Shown here piece after piece: positions 1 through 8,471 of a stretch of DNA of 64,000 bases. The DNA is from CAIXSE01 sp040769125 (GTDB lineage: Bacteria; Actinomycetota; Thermoleophilia; UBA2241): assembly GCA_040769125.1 (NCBI GenBank), contig JAXGLO010000001.1:806001-870000 (forward strand). Reading direction: 5' to 3'. Each line of letters starts with the position of its first letter. Within the stretch, counting starts at the first letter, position 1. The notes below the pieces were generated by a model that made no database searches, was not told the origin of the DNA, and saw nothing but the letters and a program-made list of their open reading frames with translations. A program made the translations under genes and the position numbers.

Positions 1-1
1 A

Positions 2-694
2 GACCTCGCTCCGCTGGAGACGGCCGTTGCGCAGCTTGCCGACCAAGCGTACGACTGGGTGGTGTTCACCAGCGCGAATGCGGCTCGGGCGGTCTCCGAC
101 GTGGTGCGCCGGCGCGGCGCGGTCTCGTCGCTCGTCGACGAGCGGGCGACGCGCGTCGCCGCCGTCGGCCCCGGCACGGCCGCCGCGGTGCAGCGTCTCC
201 TCGGCCTCCCGGTAGCCTTGCGGTCGCCCGTCCATACGGCCGAGGCGCTCGCCGCCGAGCTGATTGCGCACGGCGCCCGCCGGCCGCTGATCCCCGCCGC
301 CGAGCGGGCGCGAGAGGCGCTGCCGCGGCTCCTGGGAGAGGCCGGCGTCGACGCCACGGTCGTCACCGCGTATCGGACGGTGACGGGGGCGGGCGGGGCG
401 AACCTGCCGCTGCTCCTGCGGAGCGGCACGATAGACGCGATTGCGTTCACGAGCCCCTCCACCGTGGAGGGGCTCGCCGGCCGCTTCGCCGAAGAGGGCG
501 GCGACTGGAGCCTGCTGGCGTCGGTGTGTATCGGCTGCATCGGGCCGGTGACGGCGGAGGCTGCCCGCGCGCGAGGTCTCGAGGTGGCCGTGGAGCCGCG
601 CGACTATACAATCAACGGCCTGGTCGGCGAGCTGGAATCGTACTTCAACAGCCGGATCGATCGGGCACGACAAAGTGGGAGGCGCATTCCGTGA
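2..694 (+). CDS. hemD: Uroporphyrinogen-III synthase, 5'-truncated by the window edge
   Basis: Closes hydroxymethylbilane to uroporphyrinogen III, the last common precursor of haem, sirohaem and corrinoids; cytosolic. The frame is open from base 2, so the start lies upstream of the window and about 230 residues are visible. The stretch YDWVVFTSANAA near the visible start is the typical HemD motif, and a second FTSPSTVEG segment (about nt 447-475) matches the other half of the pseudo-symmetric fold. The stop TGA (692-694) overlaps the GTG start of hemB, so the two are translationally coupled. Family assignment is secure; the missing N-terminus is not recoverable here. Confidence 0.9.
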   Translation, partial: DLAPLETAVAQLADQAYDWVVFTSANAARAVSDVVRRRGAVSSLVDERATRVAAVGPGTAAAVQRLLGLPVALRSPVHTAEALAAELIAHGARRPLIPAAERAREALPRLLGEAGVDATVVTAYRTVTGAGGANLPLLLRSGTIDAIAFTSPSTVEGLAGRFAEEGGDWSLLASVCIGCIGPVTAEAARARGLEVAVEPRDYTINGLVGELESYFNSRIDRARQSGRRIP

Positions 695-1737
695 TCAATG
701 AGAACGCCCGTTCCCGCGAGGGCTCGCTCCCGCCGGGGCTTCCGCGGCCTCGCCGGCTGCGTTACTCGGACGCCATTCGCGAGCTGACCAGGGAGACGGC
801 GCTGGAGCCGGCCGACCTCATCCAGCCGCTCTTCGTCCGGTCCGGCTCCGGCACAAAGCGTGCCATTCCTTCGATGCCCGGGCAGTACCAGTGGACGCTC
901 GAGGAGGTTGCCGACGAGGCGTGCCGGCTGGCCGGGCTGGGGATCCGGGCCGTCATCCTCTTCGGGATTCCCGCGCAGAAGGACGCTCGAGGGGCCGGCA
1001 ATCTCGATCCCGAAGGGATCGTGCCGGCCGCCATTCGGGCCATCAAGCAGGCCTGCCCGAGCCTCCTCGTCATCTCCGACATGTGCTTCTGCGAGTACAC
1101 CGACCATGGGCACTGCGGAATCGTCAACGAGCCGGGCGACGAGCAGTACCGCCCCGAGCTTCCTCGCGGCTACCTCCTCAACGATCCGACGCTCGCCATG
1201 CTCGCGCAGGCGTCGGTCGTTCACGCACAGGCGGGCGCGGACGTGATCGCCCCCTCGGGGATGGTCGACGGGATGGTCGGCGCAATCCGTCAGGGCCTCG
1301 ACGGCGCCGGCCACGAGCACGTGGCGATCATGAGCTATGCCGTGAAGTACGCGAGCGCCTATTACGGCCCGTTCCGTGACGCCGCCGAGTGTCAACCGCA
1401 GTTCGGGGATCGGCGCCAGTATCAGATGGACCCCGCCAACTGGCGCGAAGCCCTTCGCGAGATGAGCCTCGACGTGGCGGAGGGCGCCGACATGATCATG
1501 GTGAAGCCGGCGCTGCCGTACCTGGACGTCATCGTCAGGGTTCGCGCCGGCTGCAACCTCCCGCTGGTCGCCTACCAGGTGAGCGGCGAGTACGCGATGA
1601 TCCAGACGGCCGCCGCCGCCGGCTGCCTGGATCTGAAGGCGGCGGCGGTAGAAGCTCTTCTCGGCATCAGGCGCGCCGGCGCCGACCTGGTGGTGACGTA
1701 CTTCGCCGGGGAGGCCGCGCGCTGGCTGGCCGGGTAG
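691..1737 (+). CDS. hemB: Porphobilinogen synthase (delta-aminolevulinate dehydratase)
   Basis: Condenses two 5-aminolevulinates to porphobilinogen. 348 residues from GTG 691, which overlaps the hemD stop and has GGGAGG at 677-682 as ribosome site. The zinc site C132, C134, C142 within DMCFCEYTDHGHCG is complete, and both Schiff-base lysines are present: K219 in SYAVKYAS and K272 in MIMVKPALPYLD. The arginine-bearing YYGPFR and the FGDRRQYQMDPAN segment are also intact. This should be the catalytic HemB of the organism; compare the paralogue at 63212, which lacks the second lysine. It sits second in the hem operon. Confidence 0.97.
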   Translation: MINENARSREGSLPPGLPRPRRLRYSDAIRELTRETALEPADLIQPLFVRSGSGTKRAIPSMPGQYQWTLEEVADEACRLAGLGIRAVILFGIPAQKDARGAGNLDPEGIVPAAIRAIKQACPSLLVISDMCFCEYTDHGHCGIVNEPGDEQYRPELPRGYLLNDPTLAMLAQASVVHAQAGADVIAPSGMVDGMVGAIRQGLDGAGHEHVAIMSYAVKYASAYYGPFRDAAECQPQFGDRRQYQMDPANWREALREMSLDVAEGADMIMVKPALPYLDVIVRVRAGCNLPLVAYQVSGEYAMIQTAAAAGCLDLKAAAVEALLGIRRAGADLVVTYFAGEAARWLAG

Positions 1738-1745
1738 CGCGGCCC

Positions 1746-2876
1746 ATGGTGATGCGAAGGCAGCAGGCATCCGGGGCGTCGGACCCGCGCGGCAAGGGCG
1801 CGCCGGTCGGCGGGCAAGAGCCGCCGCCGGCTCCGCAGGCCCGGTTCCTGCGCGCCTGCCGGCGTCTCCCCGTCGACCGCACGCCCATCTGGCTCATGCG
1901 GCAGGCGGGGCGCTACATGAAGGAGTATCGAGCGCTGCGTGAACGCCACAAGCTGCTCGAGATCATTCAGACGCCGGAGCTGAGCTGCCAGGTGACGCTG
2001 CAGCCGATCGAGGCGTTCGACCTCGATGCGGCCATTATCTTCGCCGACATCCTGCCGCCGCTCGGGTGCCTCGGCCTCAAGGTCGGATTCCACGCCGGCG
2101 AAGGCCCCGCGATCGCCAATCCCATCCGTGCCGCGGCGGATGTCCGGCGGCTCCCCCGAGAGCCGCTGGTGGATGTGTACGCGCCGACTCTGCAGGCCAT
2201 CGAGCTGACGAAGCGCGAGATCGGCTCGCTGCCGCTGATCGGGTTCAGCGGCGCTCCCTTCACCCTCGGCTGCTGCGCGGTCGAGGGTGAGACGAGCCGG
2301 GACTTCCTGGTCGCCCGGGAGCTGATGTTCAGGCGGCCGGAGGTGTGGCACGAGCTGATGGATCACCTGACAGAGCTGGTCGCTCGGTATCTCCTCGACC
2401 AGGTGCGCTCCGGAGCCGACGCTCTGCAGCTCTTCGATACCTGGGCGGGCATCCTGAGCCCGTCTGCCTATCGGACGTACGCGCTGCCGTATGTGCGCCG
2501 CGTCATCTCTCGCGTGTCGCAGACCGGGTGCCCGCTCCTGTACTTCTCCGCGACGATGGGGGGCAGGGAGGGGCTAGTGGCCGAGACCGGCGCGGATGTC
2601 GTCGGCGTCGACTGGCGCGTGGACCTGGGCGTCGCCTGGACGCGCCTCGGGTCGGCCGTCGCCGTCCAGGGGAATCTCGATCCGGCGGTCATGCTGGCGG
2701 ACTGGCCTGAAGTACAACGGCAGGTCGAGGGGGTCCTGAAGAGCGCCGGCGGACGGCGCGGGCACATCTTCAACCTCGGCCACGGCGTGCTGCCGGCGAC
2801 GGAGCCAGACACCGTCCGGCGCCTGGCCGACTACGTTCACGGGTTTGCCCTCGAGCAGGCCGCGGAGCGCTGGTGA
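1746..2876 (+). CDS. hemE: Uroporphyrinogen III decarboxylase
   Basis: Decarboxylates the four acetate side chains of uroporphyrinogen III to give coproporphyrinogen III. About 376 residues from ATG 1746 (ATG 1752 is an alternative), slightly longer than usual because of a roughly 40-residue Gly/Pro-rich N-terminus. The N-terminal family signature PIWLMRQAGRYM is at about residues 48-58 and the FADIL segment with its catalytic aspartate follows near residue 100; GFSGAPFTLGCC and the C-terminal FNLGHGVLP are typical. It starts 8 bp after hemB, and its 3' end reaches the start of the oxidase gene. Confidence 0.96.
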   Translation: MVMRRQQASGASDPRGKGAPVGGQEPPPAPQARFLRACRRLPVDRTPIWLMRQAGRYMKEYRALRERHKLLEIIQTPELSCQVTLQPIEAFDLDAAIIFADILPPLGCLGLKVGFHAGEGPAIANPIRAAADVRRLPREPLVDVYAPTLQAIELTKREIGSLPLIGFSGAPFTLGCCAVEGETSRDFLVARELMFRRPEVWHELMDHLTELVARYLLDQVRSGADALQLFDTWAGILSPSAYRTYALPYVRRVISRVSQTGCPLLYFSATMGGREGLVAETGADVVGVDWRVDLGVAWTRLGSAVAVQGNLDPAVMLADWPEVQRQVEGVLKSAGGRRGHIFNLGHGVLPATEPDTVRRLADYVHGFALEQAAERW

Positions 2877-2877
2877 G

Positions 2878-4377
2878 GTGGGGGATACCCGCGAACCGCT
2901 GCGCGTCGTCGTCGTCGGCGGCGGCATCAGCGGCCTGGCCACCGCCTGGTATCTCGAGAAGGAGGCCGCCGCGAGCGGCCTTCCTCCCGTTCTCTGCACG
3001 GTTCTGGAGGCGGCGGACCGTGCCGGCGGCAAGATCCTGACCGAGACGGTGTTGACGGAGGCCGGCTCGTTCCTCGTAGAGGCCGGGCCCGATTCCTTCC
3101 TTGCGCTGCAGAAGCCGTGGGCCCTGGAGCTGGCCCGGGAGCTCGGCCTGAACGGGCGGCTCCTCGGCACGAACGACGAGTCCAGGCGCGTCTACGTGCT
3201 CGCGAAAGGCCGCCCCGTGCCCTTGCCGGACGGGATCATGATGCTCGCTCCGACGAAGGTGCGCCCCTTCCTGCGCTCTCCGCTGATCTCGCCGCTCGGC
3301 AAGGTGCGAATGGGGCTCGATCTGCTCATTCCCCGGCGCCGGAGCGAGGAGGACGAATCTCTGGGGGACTTCGTGGTGCGACGGATGGGCAGGGAGGCTC
3401 TGGACAAGATCGCGGAGCCGCTCCTCTCCGGCATCTACAACGCAGACGCCGCCCGCCAGAGTCTGCTGGCGACGCTGCCCCGGTTTCGCGAGATGGAGCG
3501 GCGGCACGGAAGCCTGATTCGCGCCACGCTCGCCGAGCGAAGGCGCGCGTCGGCGAACGGCGCAGGCCGTGCCCGGCGGCCGTCGGCCTTCCTGTCCTTC
3601 GTCGAGGGGACCGAAGAGCTTGTGCGCGGCCTGCTTCACAAGACGGCCGCCGACGTGAAGGTCGGTCGGCGGGTCGTCGGCCTGACGCCGCTGGGCGCGG
3701 GGCGCTGGGAGGTGCTGACGGAGTGCGCCCAGTCGTCGCCCTGCGGGGAGGGCCTGGTCGCCGACGCCGTGGTTCTGGCCGTGCCCGCCGCCGTGTCGGC
3801 CAGCCTCCTGGGCCGGGCGGCGCCGTCGGCGGCGGCCCTTCTCGGCGCGCTGCGCACGACGAGCACCGGCACCGTCTCCCTCGCCTTCGGTCACGACGTG
3901 TCCAGGGTCGGCGCCGCGCGCGGGCTGCGCGGCTTCGGCATCCTGGTGCCGGCCAGCGAGCGGCGACCGATCAATGCGATCACGTGGTCGTCGGTCAAGT
4001 TCGCGCAGCGCGCGCCGGCGGGCGCTTCGCTGCTGCGCGTCTTCTTCGGGGGCTCCCGCAGTCCCCGCACCATGGAGCTGGACGACGACGAGCTGGTGCA
4101 TACTGTACGGCGGCAGGTATACGAGATCATGGGGATCGCCGACGAACCGCTGTTTCAGCGAATCTACAGATGGCCGAACGGCAACCCCCAGTACGATATC
4201 GGTCATCTCGATCGGGTGGCACGAGTCGAGGGGGAGCTGCCGCCGGGAGTATGGGTGACGGGAAGCCCCTACCGGGGTGTGGGCGTGCCTGACTGTGTCC
4301 GTCAGGCGAGGTCCACCGCGTCGCATGTTCTCGATGAGCTGGAAGCGAAAGGAAGAGGAGGGACGCTGTGCGGATGA
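2878..4377 (+). CDS. hemY: HemY-type FAD protoporphyrinogen/coproporphyrinogen oxidase
   Basis: FAD-dependent oxidase that aromatises the porphyrinogen ring using O2. About 499 residues from GTG 2878, one base after the hemE stop; a TTG at 2845 inside hemE would add 11 residues. The dinucleotide-binding motif VVVVGGGISGLATA spans residues 10-23, and the C-terminal GVWVTGSPYRGVGVPDCVRQ is the second FAD-contact region of the family. In Gram-positive bacteria this enzyme usually acts on coproporphyrinogen III (CgoX, coproporphyrin-dependent haem route); the Actinomycetota-like context makes that more likely than protoporphyrinogen, but no ferrochelatase or HemQ gene lies here to prove it. Confidence 0.9.
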   Translation: MGDTREPLRVVVVGGGISGLATAWYLEKEAAASGLPPVLCTVLEAADRAGGKILTETVLTEAGSFLVEAGPDSFLALQKPWALELARELGLNGRLLGTNDESRRVYVLAKGRPVPLPDGIMMLAPTKVRPFLRSPLISPLGKVRMGLDLLIPRRRSEEDESLGDFVVRRMGREALDKIAEPLLSGIYNADAARQSLLATLPRFREMERRHGSLIRATLAERRRASANGAGRARRPSAFLSFVEGTEELVRGLLHKTAADVKVGRRVVGLTPLGAGRWEVLTECAQSSPCGEGLVADAVVLAVPAAVSASLLGRAAPSAAALLGALRTTSTGTVSLAFGHDVSRVGAARGLRGFGILVPASERRPINAITWSSVKFAQRAPAGASLLRVFFGGSRSPRTMELDDDELVHTVRRQVYEIMGIADEPLFQRIYRWPNGNPQYDIGHLDRVARVEGELPPGVWVTGSPYRGVGVPDCVRQARSTASHVLDELEAKGRGGTLCG

Positions 4378-5687
4378 GGGAATCTGAGCGCTTGTGGGAG
4401 AAGGCGAAGCAGCTGATGCCGGGCGGCGTCAACAGCCCTGTCCGCTCCTTCCGATCCGTCGGCGGGGCTCCGCTCTTCATGGCCCGTGGCGAAGGCCCCT
4501 ATCTGTGGGACGTCGACGGAAACCGCTACGTGGACTTCGTGCTCTCCTGGGGGCCGCTGGCGCTCGGCCACGCCCACCCGGCGGTGGTGGATGCGGTCAC
4601 TGCGGCGGCGCGGGGAGGAACGAGCTTCGGCGCCAACACCGTGGGGGAGACGGAGCTCGCGGATCTGCTCGTGCAGGCACTTCCGTCGGTCGATCTGGTC
4701 AGGCTGGTCAACAGCGGCACCGAGGCGACCATGAGCGCCGCGCGCCTGGCCCGCGCGTACACGTCGCGCGACAAGGTCGTCAAGTTCGCCGGCGGGTACC
4801 ACGGGCACGCCGACATGTACCTGGTCAAAGCCGGCAGCGGCGCGTCGACGCTCGGGCTTCCCGATTCGCCCGGCGTGCCGCAGGCGATGGCCGCGGATAC
4901 CCTCACCGCACCCTTCAACGATCTTCCCGCGCTGCGGTCGCTGTTCGCGGCGCGGCCGGACGACATCGCCGCGGTGATCGTCGAGCCCATCATGGCGAAC
5001 ATGGGCTTCATCGCGCCTGAGGATGGGTTCCTCGACGGCCTGCAGAGCCTGTGCCGGGAGTACGGAGCCCTGCTCATCTTCGACGAGGTGATCACCGGGT
5101 TCCGCGTCGGGCTGTACGGTGCGCAGGGTCTGTGGGGCATCGAGCCGGATCTGACCTGCCTGGGGAAGGTGATCGGCGGCGGGCTCCCCGTGGGCGCGTA
5201 CGGCGGCAGAGCCGCGGTGATGGAGATGGTGGCGCCCTCCGGACCCGTGTACCAGGCCGGAACGCTGGCCGGCAATCCGCTGGCCACGGCCGCCGGCACA
5301 GCCACCATTCGCGCGCTCATGGAGCCGGGCGTGTTCCCCGCGGCATCGGCCAGAGCCCGTCGTCTCGCCGACGGCATCGCTGCTATCGCCCAGGAGAGAG
5401 GCGTGGCGCTTCAGGTGGGATGCGAGGGAACGGTCTTCGGCCTGTTCTTCCTGAACGAGCCGGGCGCGCGCATCGTCGACGGCGAGTCCGCGCGGCGCTA
5501 CGCCGATACCGAGCGCTGGGCCCGCTTCTTCCACCTCATGCTCGAGCAAGGCTTCTATTTCGCGCCCAGCCAGTTCGAGGTCGCGTTCCTGAGCGTTGCC
5601 CACGACGACGAGATCGTCGCGGCGACGCTCGAGGCGGTCGAGCGGGCCTTCAGCGATCCGGCTCTGAGGATGCGCTCCGCGGGATAG
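4368..5687 (+). CDS. hemL: Glutamate-1-semialdehyde 2,1-aminomutase
   Basis: PLP enzyme that converts glutamate-1-semialdehyde to 5-aminolevulinate, so this organism uses the C5 route. 439 residues. GTG 4368 is preferred over ATG 4374 because AGGAGG at 4356-4361 is 6 bp upstream; both overlap the end of the oxidase gene. The N-terminal MPGGVNSPVRSF, the aspartate-containing FDEVITGFR and the PLP lysine K267 in LGKVIGGGLPVGAYGG are diagnostic. Its last 38 bases overlap convergently with the minus-strand precorrin-2 dehydrogenase gene, leaving no room for a separate terminator. Confidence 0.97.
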   Translation: MRMRESERLWEKAKQLMPGGVNSPVRSFRSVGGAPLFMARGEGPYLWDVDGNRYVDFVLSWGPLALGHAHPAVVDAVTAAARGGTSFGANTVGETELADLLVQALPSVDLVRLVNSGTEATMSAARLARAYTSRDKVVKFAGGYHGHADMYLVKAGSGASTLGLPDSPGVPQAMAADTLTAPFNDLPALRSLFAARPDDIAAVIVEPIMANMGFIAPEDGFLDGLQSLCREYGALLIFDEVITGFRVGLYGAQGLWGIEPDLTCLGKVIGGGLPVGAYGGRAAVMEMVAPSGPVYQAGTLAGNPLATAAGTATIRALMEPGVFPAASARARRLADGIAAIAQERGVALQVGCEGTVFGLFFLNEPGARIVDGESARRYADTERWARFFHLMLEQGFYFAPSQFEVAFLSVAHDDEIVAATLEAVERAFSDPALRMRSAG

Positions 5688-6372
5688 GTGAGCCGGGCCC
5701 TCCGCCCGGGCTGACGCCGGCCGCCGACAGCGCTGCGTCGAGCAGCGCCCACGCCGAGGCCACGGCCTCGGCGCGGCGGCCGTCCCGCAGCAGGTCGGCG
5801 AGCGGAAGGTCGAGGACGGCGTGCCAGGCGGCGCGGCGCGCCGCAGGCGGCACGCCGGCCGCCAGAGCTCGCGGCTCCCACTCGCTGCGAAGCTCGCCGA
5901 GGATCTCGACGAAGTCGGCGTACTCCGGGCCGAACTCCGCCTCGAGCCGTTGCCGGACTCGCGCGGCGAGCGCTGGGCTCGTGCCGCCGGTCGAGACGGC
6001 GATCCGGAAGGCGCCGCGCTCCACTACGGCGGGCACGATGAACGTCCCGGCGTCGGGGTCGTCGACGACGTTGACCCAGATACCGCGGTCGCGCGCCGCG
6101 CGCGCGACGCGCGTGTTCACAGCGGGGTCGTCGGTCGCCGCGACGGCGAGGGCGGCTCCGGTCAGGTGGTCGTCTGTGAACGGCGCCCGCACGGTCGTCA
6201 CGGCTGCGGGCATCGGCAGGCAGTCCGGCGCGACGACGGTGACCGAGGCGCCCGCTCTCAGCAGGCTCTCGACCTTGCGGCGCGCGACGGCGCCGCCGCC
6301 GACGACGACGCAGGTGCGCCCGCGCAGGTCGAGCGCGGCCTGGTAGTAATACTTCTCTCTCTCGCTCGCCAT
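5650..6372 (-). CDS. Precorrin-2 dehydrogenase (sirohydrochlorin branch, CysG-N/SirC type)
   Basis: NAD-dependent oxidation of precorrin-2 to sirohydrochlorin, feeding sirohaem and anaerobic corrinoid synthesis; some members also insert iron. 240 residues from ATG 6372, with GAAGG about 8 bases upstream; an in-frame ATG at 6408 is less likely because the fold begins at YYYQAALDLRGRTCVVVGG. The Rossmann motif VVVGGGAVARRKVESLL, the ATDDPAVNTRVARAA segment and VNVVDDPDAGTFIVPA (with the family's catalytic Asp region) follow in order, then STGGTSPALAARVRQRLE. The last 38 bases overlap the hemL 3' end on the other strand. It lacks a methyltransferase domain, so SUMT must be encoded elsewhere. Confidence 0.9.
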   Translation of the reverse strand: MASEREKYYYQAALDLRGRTCVVVGGGAVARRKVESLLRAGASVTVVAPDCLPMPAAVTTVRAPFTDDHLTGAALAVAATDDPAVNTRVARAARDRGIWVNVVDDPDAGTFIVPAVVERGAFRIAVSTGGTSPALAARVRQRLEAEFGPEYADFVEILGELRSEWEPRALAAGVPPAARRAAWHAVLDLPLADLLRDGRRAEAVASAWALLDAALSAAGVSPGGGPGSPIPRSASSEPDR

Positions 6373-6493
6373 ATGGCCTTCGTCGGTCGCCGCCGTCGCG
6401 TACAGCATACCTCTCGGGGCTGCCCCCTTCCGGGTTCGGGCGTGGCGCAGAGCCGTGTTGGTGCGGCTGTGCCTGGGCGGCTGGTTAGGCGGC

Positions 6494-6527
6494 TTGACAG
6501 CGTCGCAGGAGATGAGAAAATATCTCA
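6494..6527 (+). promoter_or_regulatory. Possible promoter and operator of the cbiMNQO operon
   Basis: TTGACA at 6494-6499 is a perfect -35 hexamer. The A/T-rich AAAATAT 17-18 bases later is a poor -10. A perfect inverted repeat TGAGA-AAATA-TCTCA (6513-6527) lies across it, as expected for a repressor site. About 140 bases of leader follow before cbiM, in which I found no cobalamin-riboswitch B12 box. The promoter is plausible; the identity of any regulator is unknown. Confidence 0.4.
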
Positions 6528-6667
6528 GCCTCGGCGAGTGTCGGCCGTTTCTTCGTGCGTCTCTGGCGGTTGGCGCTGTCGGCACTCGGCGATCGGCCTT
6601 GTCGATTCGCCGGGGCGCGAGCTACGTCCTGGAACGCGGTGACCAAAACCAAAGGGGGTTCTAAGGG

Positions 6668-7357
6668 ATGAAAATGGTTGCCATGCACATCATGGAGGGG
6701 TTCCTCCCGATTACCCTCGCGCTCGTCTGGTATGCGATCGCCGCGCCATTCTGGGTGAAGGGCACGCTGGCGACTCGTCGCCTGCTTCGCGAGAAACGCT
6801 CGACGCTGCTGCTCCTGGGCGCCGCCGCCGGCTTCTGCTTCATCCTGTCGGCACTGAAGCTTCCATCCGTGACGGGCAGCTGTTCGCATCCCACCGGAGT
6901 GGGTCTCGGCGCAATCATGTTCGGGCCTTGGGTCGGCGTCATCATCGGCACCATCGTGCTCCTCTTCCAGGCGGTGCTTCTGGCACACGGCGGCCTGACG
7001 ACCCTCGGCGCCAACGCGTTCTCGATGGCCATCGTCGGCTCGTTCGCCGCGTTTGGAGTCTTCAAGCTCTCCCGGCGCCTCGGCGCACCGATGTGGCTGG
7101 CGGTGTTCTTCGGGGCCGCCATCGGCGACCTTGCAACCTATGTCGTGACCTCGATTCAGCTGGCCTGGGCGTTCCCCGACGCAGTGAGTGGGTTCGCCGG
7201 CTCCATGGCCAAGTTCACGAGCATATTCGCCGTTACTCAGATCCCGCTTGCTGTGAGCGAGGGCCTTCTGACCGCGTTGATCATGTCGTATCTCATCAAG
7301 TACAGCCGTTCCGAGCTCGACGAGCTCGGCATGCTGCGTCAAGGGCAGGTGGCGTGA
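6668..7357 (+). CDS. cbiM: Cobalt ECF transporter substrate-binding membrane subunit CbiM
   Basis: Membrane S-component of the energy-coupling-factor cobalt importer. 229 residues from ATG 6668, with AAAGGGGG about 10 bases upstream. MHIMEGFLP begins at residue 6: in this family the amino-terminal Met-His pair of that motif coordinates the metal, so either the first five residues are removed or ATG 6683 is the real start. Several hydrophobic helices follow, including the conserved SVTGSCSHPTGVGLGAIMFG metal-site region with its histidine and the AHGGLTTLGANAFSM loop. The stop overlaps the ATG of cbiN by one base. Confidence 0.95.
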   Translation: MKMVAMHIMEGFLPITLALVWYAIAAPFWVKGTLATRRLLREKRSTLLLLGAAAGFCFILSALKLPSVTGSCSHPTGVGLGAIMFGPWVGVIIGTIVLLFQAVLLAHGGLTTLGANAFSMAIVGSFAAFGVFKLSRRLGAPMWLAVFFGAAIGDLATYVVTSIQLAWAFPDAVSGFAGSMAKFTSIFAVTQIPLAVSEGLLTALIMSYLIKYSRSELDELGMLRQGQVA

Positions 7358-7713
7358 TGAAGAAGTGGACGGTTCTCACACTACTGGCCGTTGCCGTGCT
7401 GGCGATCGTGCCTCTCATGATCGCCGGCGGCGCGGAGTTCGGCGGCGCCGACGGCGAGGCCGAGACGGCCATCACAGAGATCGATACCAGCTACGAGCCG
7501 TGGTTCAGCTCGATCTGGGAGCCGCCGAGCGGCGAGATCGAGAGCCTGCTCTTCGCCCTCCAGGCGATCATCGGGGCCGGCATCCTCTTCTATGCGCTGG
7601 GCTACTTTGTCGGGCGCGCCAAGGGCAGGAATGAGGGCCGTGCGCCCACGGCCGGCGGCGACTCAGGGGCCGGGCAGGCGAAGAAGGCAAAGCCGCAAGG
7701 CGCCAAAACCTGA
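7357..7713 (+). CDS. cbiN: Cobalt transporter accessory membrane protein CbiN
   Basis: Small two-helix subunit that helps CbiM load cobalt. 118 residues with an N-terminal membrane helix (LLAVAVLAIVPLMIAGG), an extracytoplasmic acidic segment ending in the family motif YEPWFSSIWEPPSGEIESLLFALQ (about residues 46-69), and a second helix AIIGAGILFYALGYFVG, then a basic, Gly/Lys-rich tail. Starts and stops overlap both neighbours (ATGA junctions), so the operon is translated as a coupled unit. Confidence 0.93.
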   Translation: MKKWTVLTLLAVAVLAIVPLMIAGGAEFGGADGEAETAITEIDTSYEPWFSSIWEPPSGEIESLLFALQAIIGAGILFYALGYFVGRAKGRNEGRAPTAGGDSGAGQAKKAKPQGAKT

Positions 7714-8471
7714 TGAATCTGATCGACCGGGTCGCATACTCAAACCGGCTAACCCAGCGAAGCGCGGCCGAAAAGGCCGCGTTCGCTTTGGGGATGCTGC
7801 TCCTGGCGGTTCTGCTGCCACCCTGGCCCGCAGGGCTGATCGTGATGGGTGTCATGTTCGCCGCGACTCTCGGCGTAGCCCGCGTTCCGGTCCGCGTCTA
7901 CGGCGGCCTCGTCTTTGCGGCGCTCGTGTTTCTCGCCTTCGGCGTGGCGCCTCTGCTGGTCGCGATCGAGTTCGGAGGCCGGTGGCTGGTTTCGTTCTCA
8001 TGGGCGCCCGACGGCATCGATCTGGCGACGCGGGTTGTTCTCCGTTCGCTGGCGTCGGTGAGCTGCCTGTTTTTCCTCTCGCTCACCACCCCGGTGCCGC
8101 AGCTGCTTGGGGTGATGCGGAGACTCCGTGTGCCGGGGACCCTCACCGAAGTATCGTTGCTGGTCTATCGCAATATCTGGTTGTATCTCGACGTGGTGCG
8201 GTCGATTCGAGCGGCGCAGACGGCCCGGCTCGGCTACCGGACCACCCGCAGCTCATACCGCTCATTGGCGATGCTCATTTCGGTCTGCTTCGCTCGCGCT
8301 CTCCAGAAGGCGAGAACGATGGAGCATGGTCTCCAGGCGCGTAACTGGCAAGGGGAGTTCCGCGTGCTCGACGAGGGTGTAGCGGCGACGCGCTGCGGTA
8401 TGCTCGTGGTGGCTGCCGCGCAAGCCTGTACGCTGACCGTGGGATTGCTGGCATGGCGGATGATGCTGTAG
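7713..8471 (+). CDS. cbiQ: Cobalt ECF transporter T-component CbiQ
   Basis: Membrane coupling subunit that links CbiM/N to the CbiO ATPase. 252 residues with about five hydrophobic helices. The two cytoplasmic coupling-helix motifs of the Ala-Arg-Gly type are represented by SIRAAQTARLGY and KARTMEHGLQARNW, near residues 165-175 and 205-220. Begins on the last base of cbiN. Its 3' end overlaps cbiO by 19 bases and lies inside a short tandem repeat. Confidence 0.93.
   Translation: MNLIDRVAYSNRLTQRSAAEKAAFALGMLLLAVLLPPWPAGLIVMGVMFAATLGVARVPVRVYGGLVFAALVFLAFGVAPLLVAIEFGGRWLVSFSWAPDGIDLATRVVLRSLASVSCLFFLSLTTPVPQLLGVMRRLRVPGTLTEVSLLVYRNIWLYLDVVRSIRAAQTARLGYRTTRSSYRSLAMLISVCFARALQKARTMEHGLQARNWQGEFRVLDEGVAATRCGMLVVAAAQACTLTVGLLAWRMML

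Noticed and set aside
5650..5687. Frameshift at the hemL/precorrin-2 dehydrogenase overlap
   Set aside because: Both proteins end at normal lengths for their families; a 38-bp convergent overlap is unusual but not evidence of error.
6373..6667. Cobalamin riboswitch upstream of cbiM
   Set aside because: Expected from context, but I could not find the conserved B12 box or the usual GCC-rich core in the leader; a covariance search would be needed to claim one.
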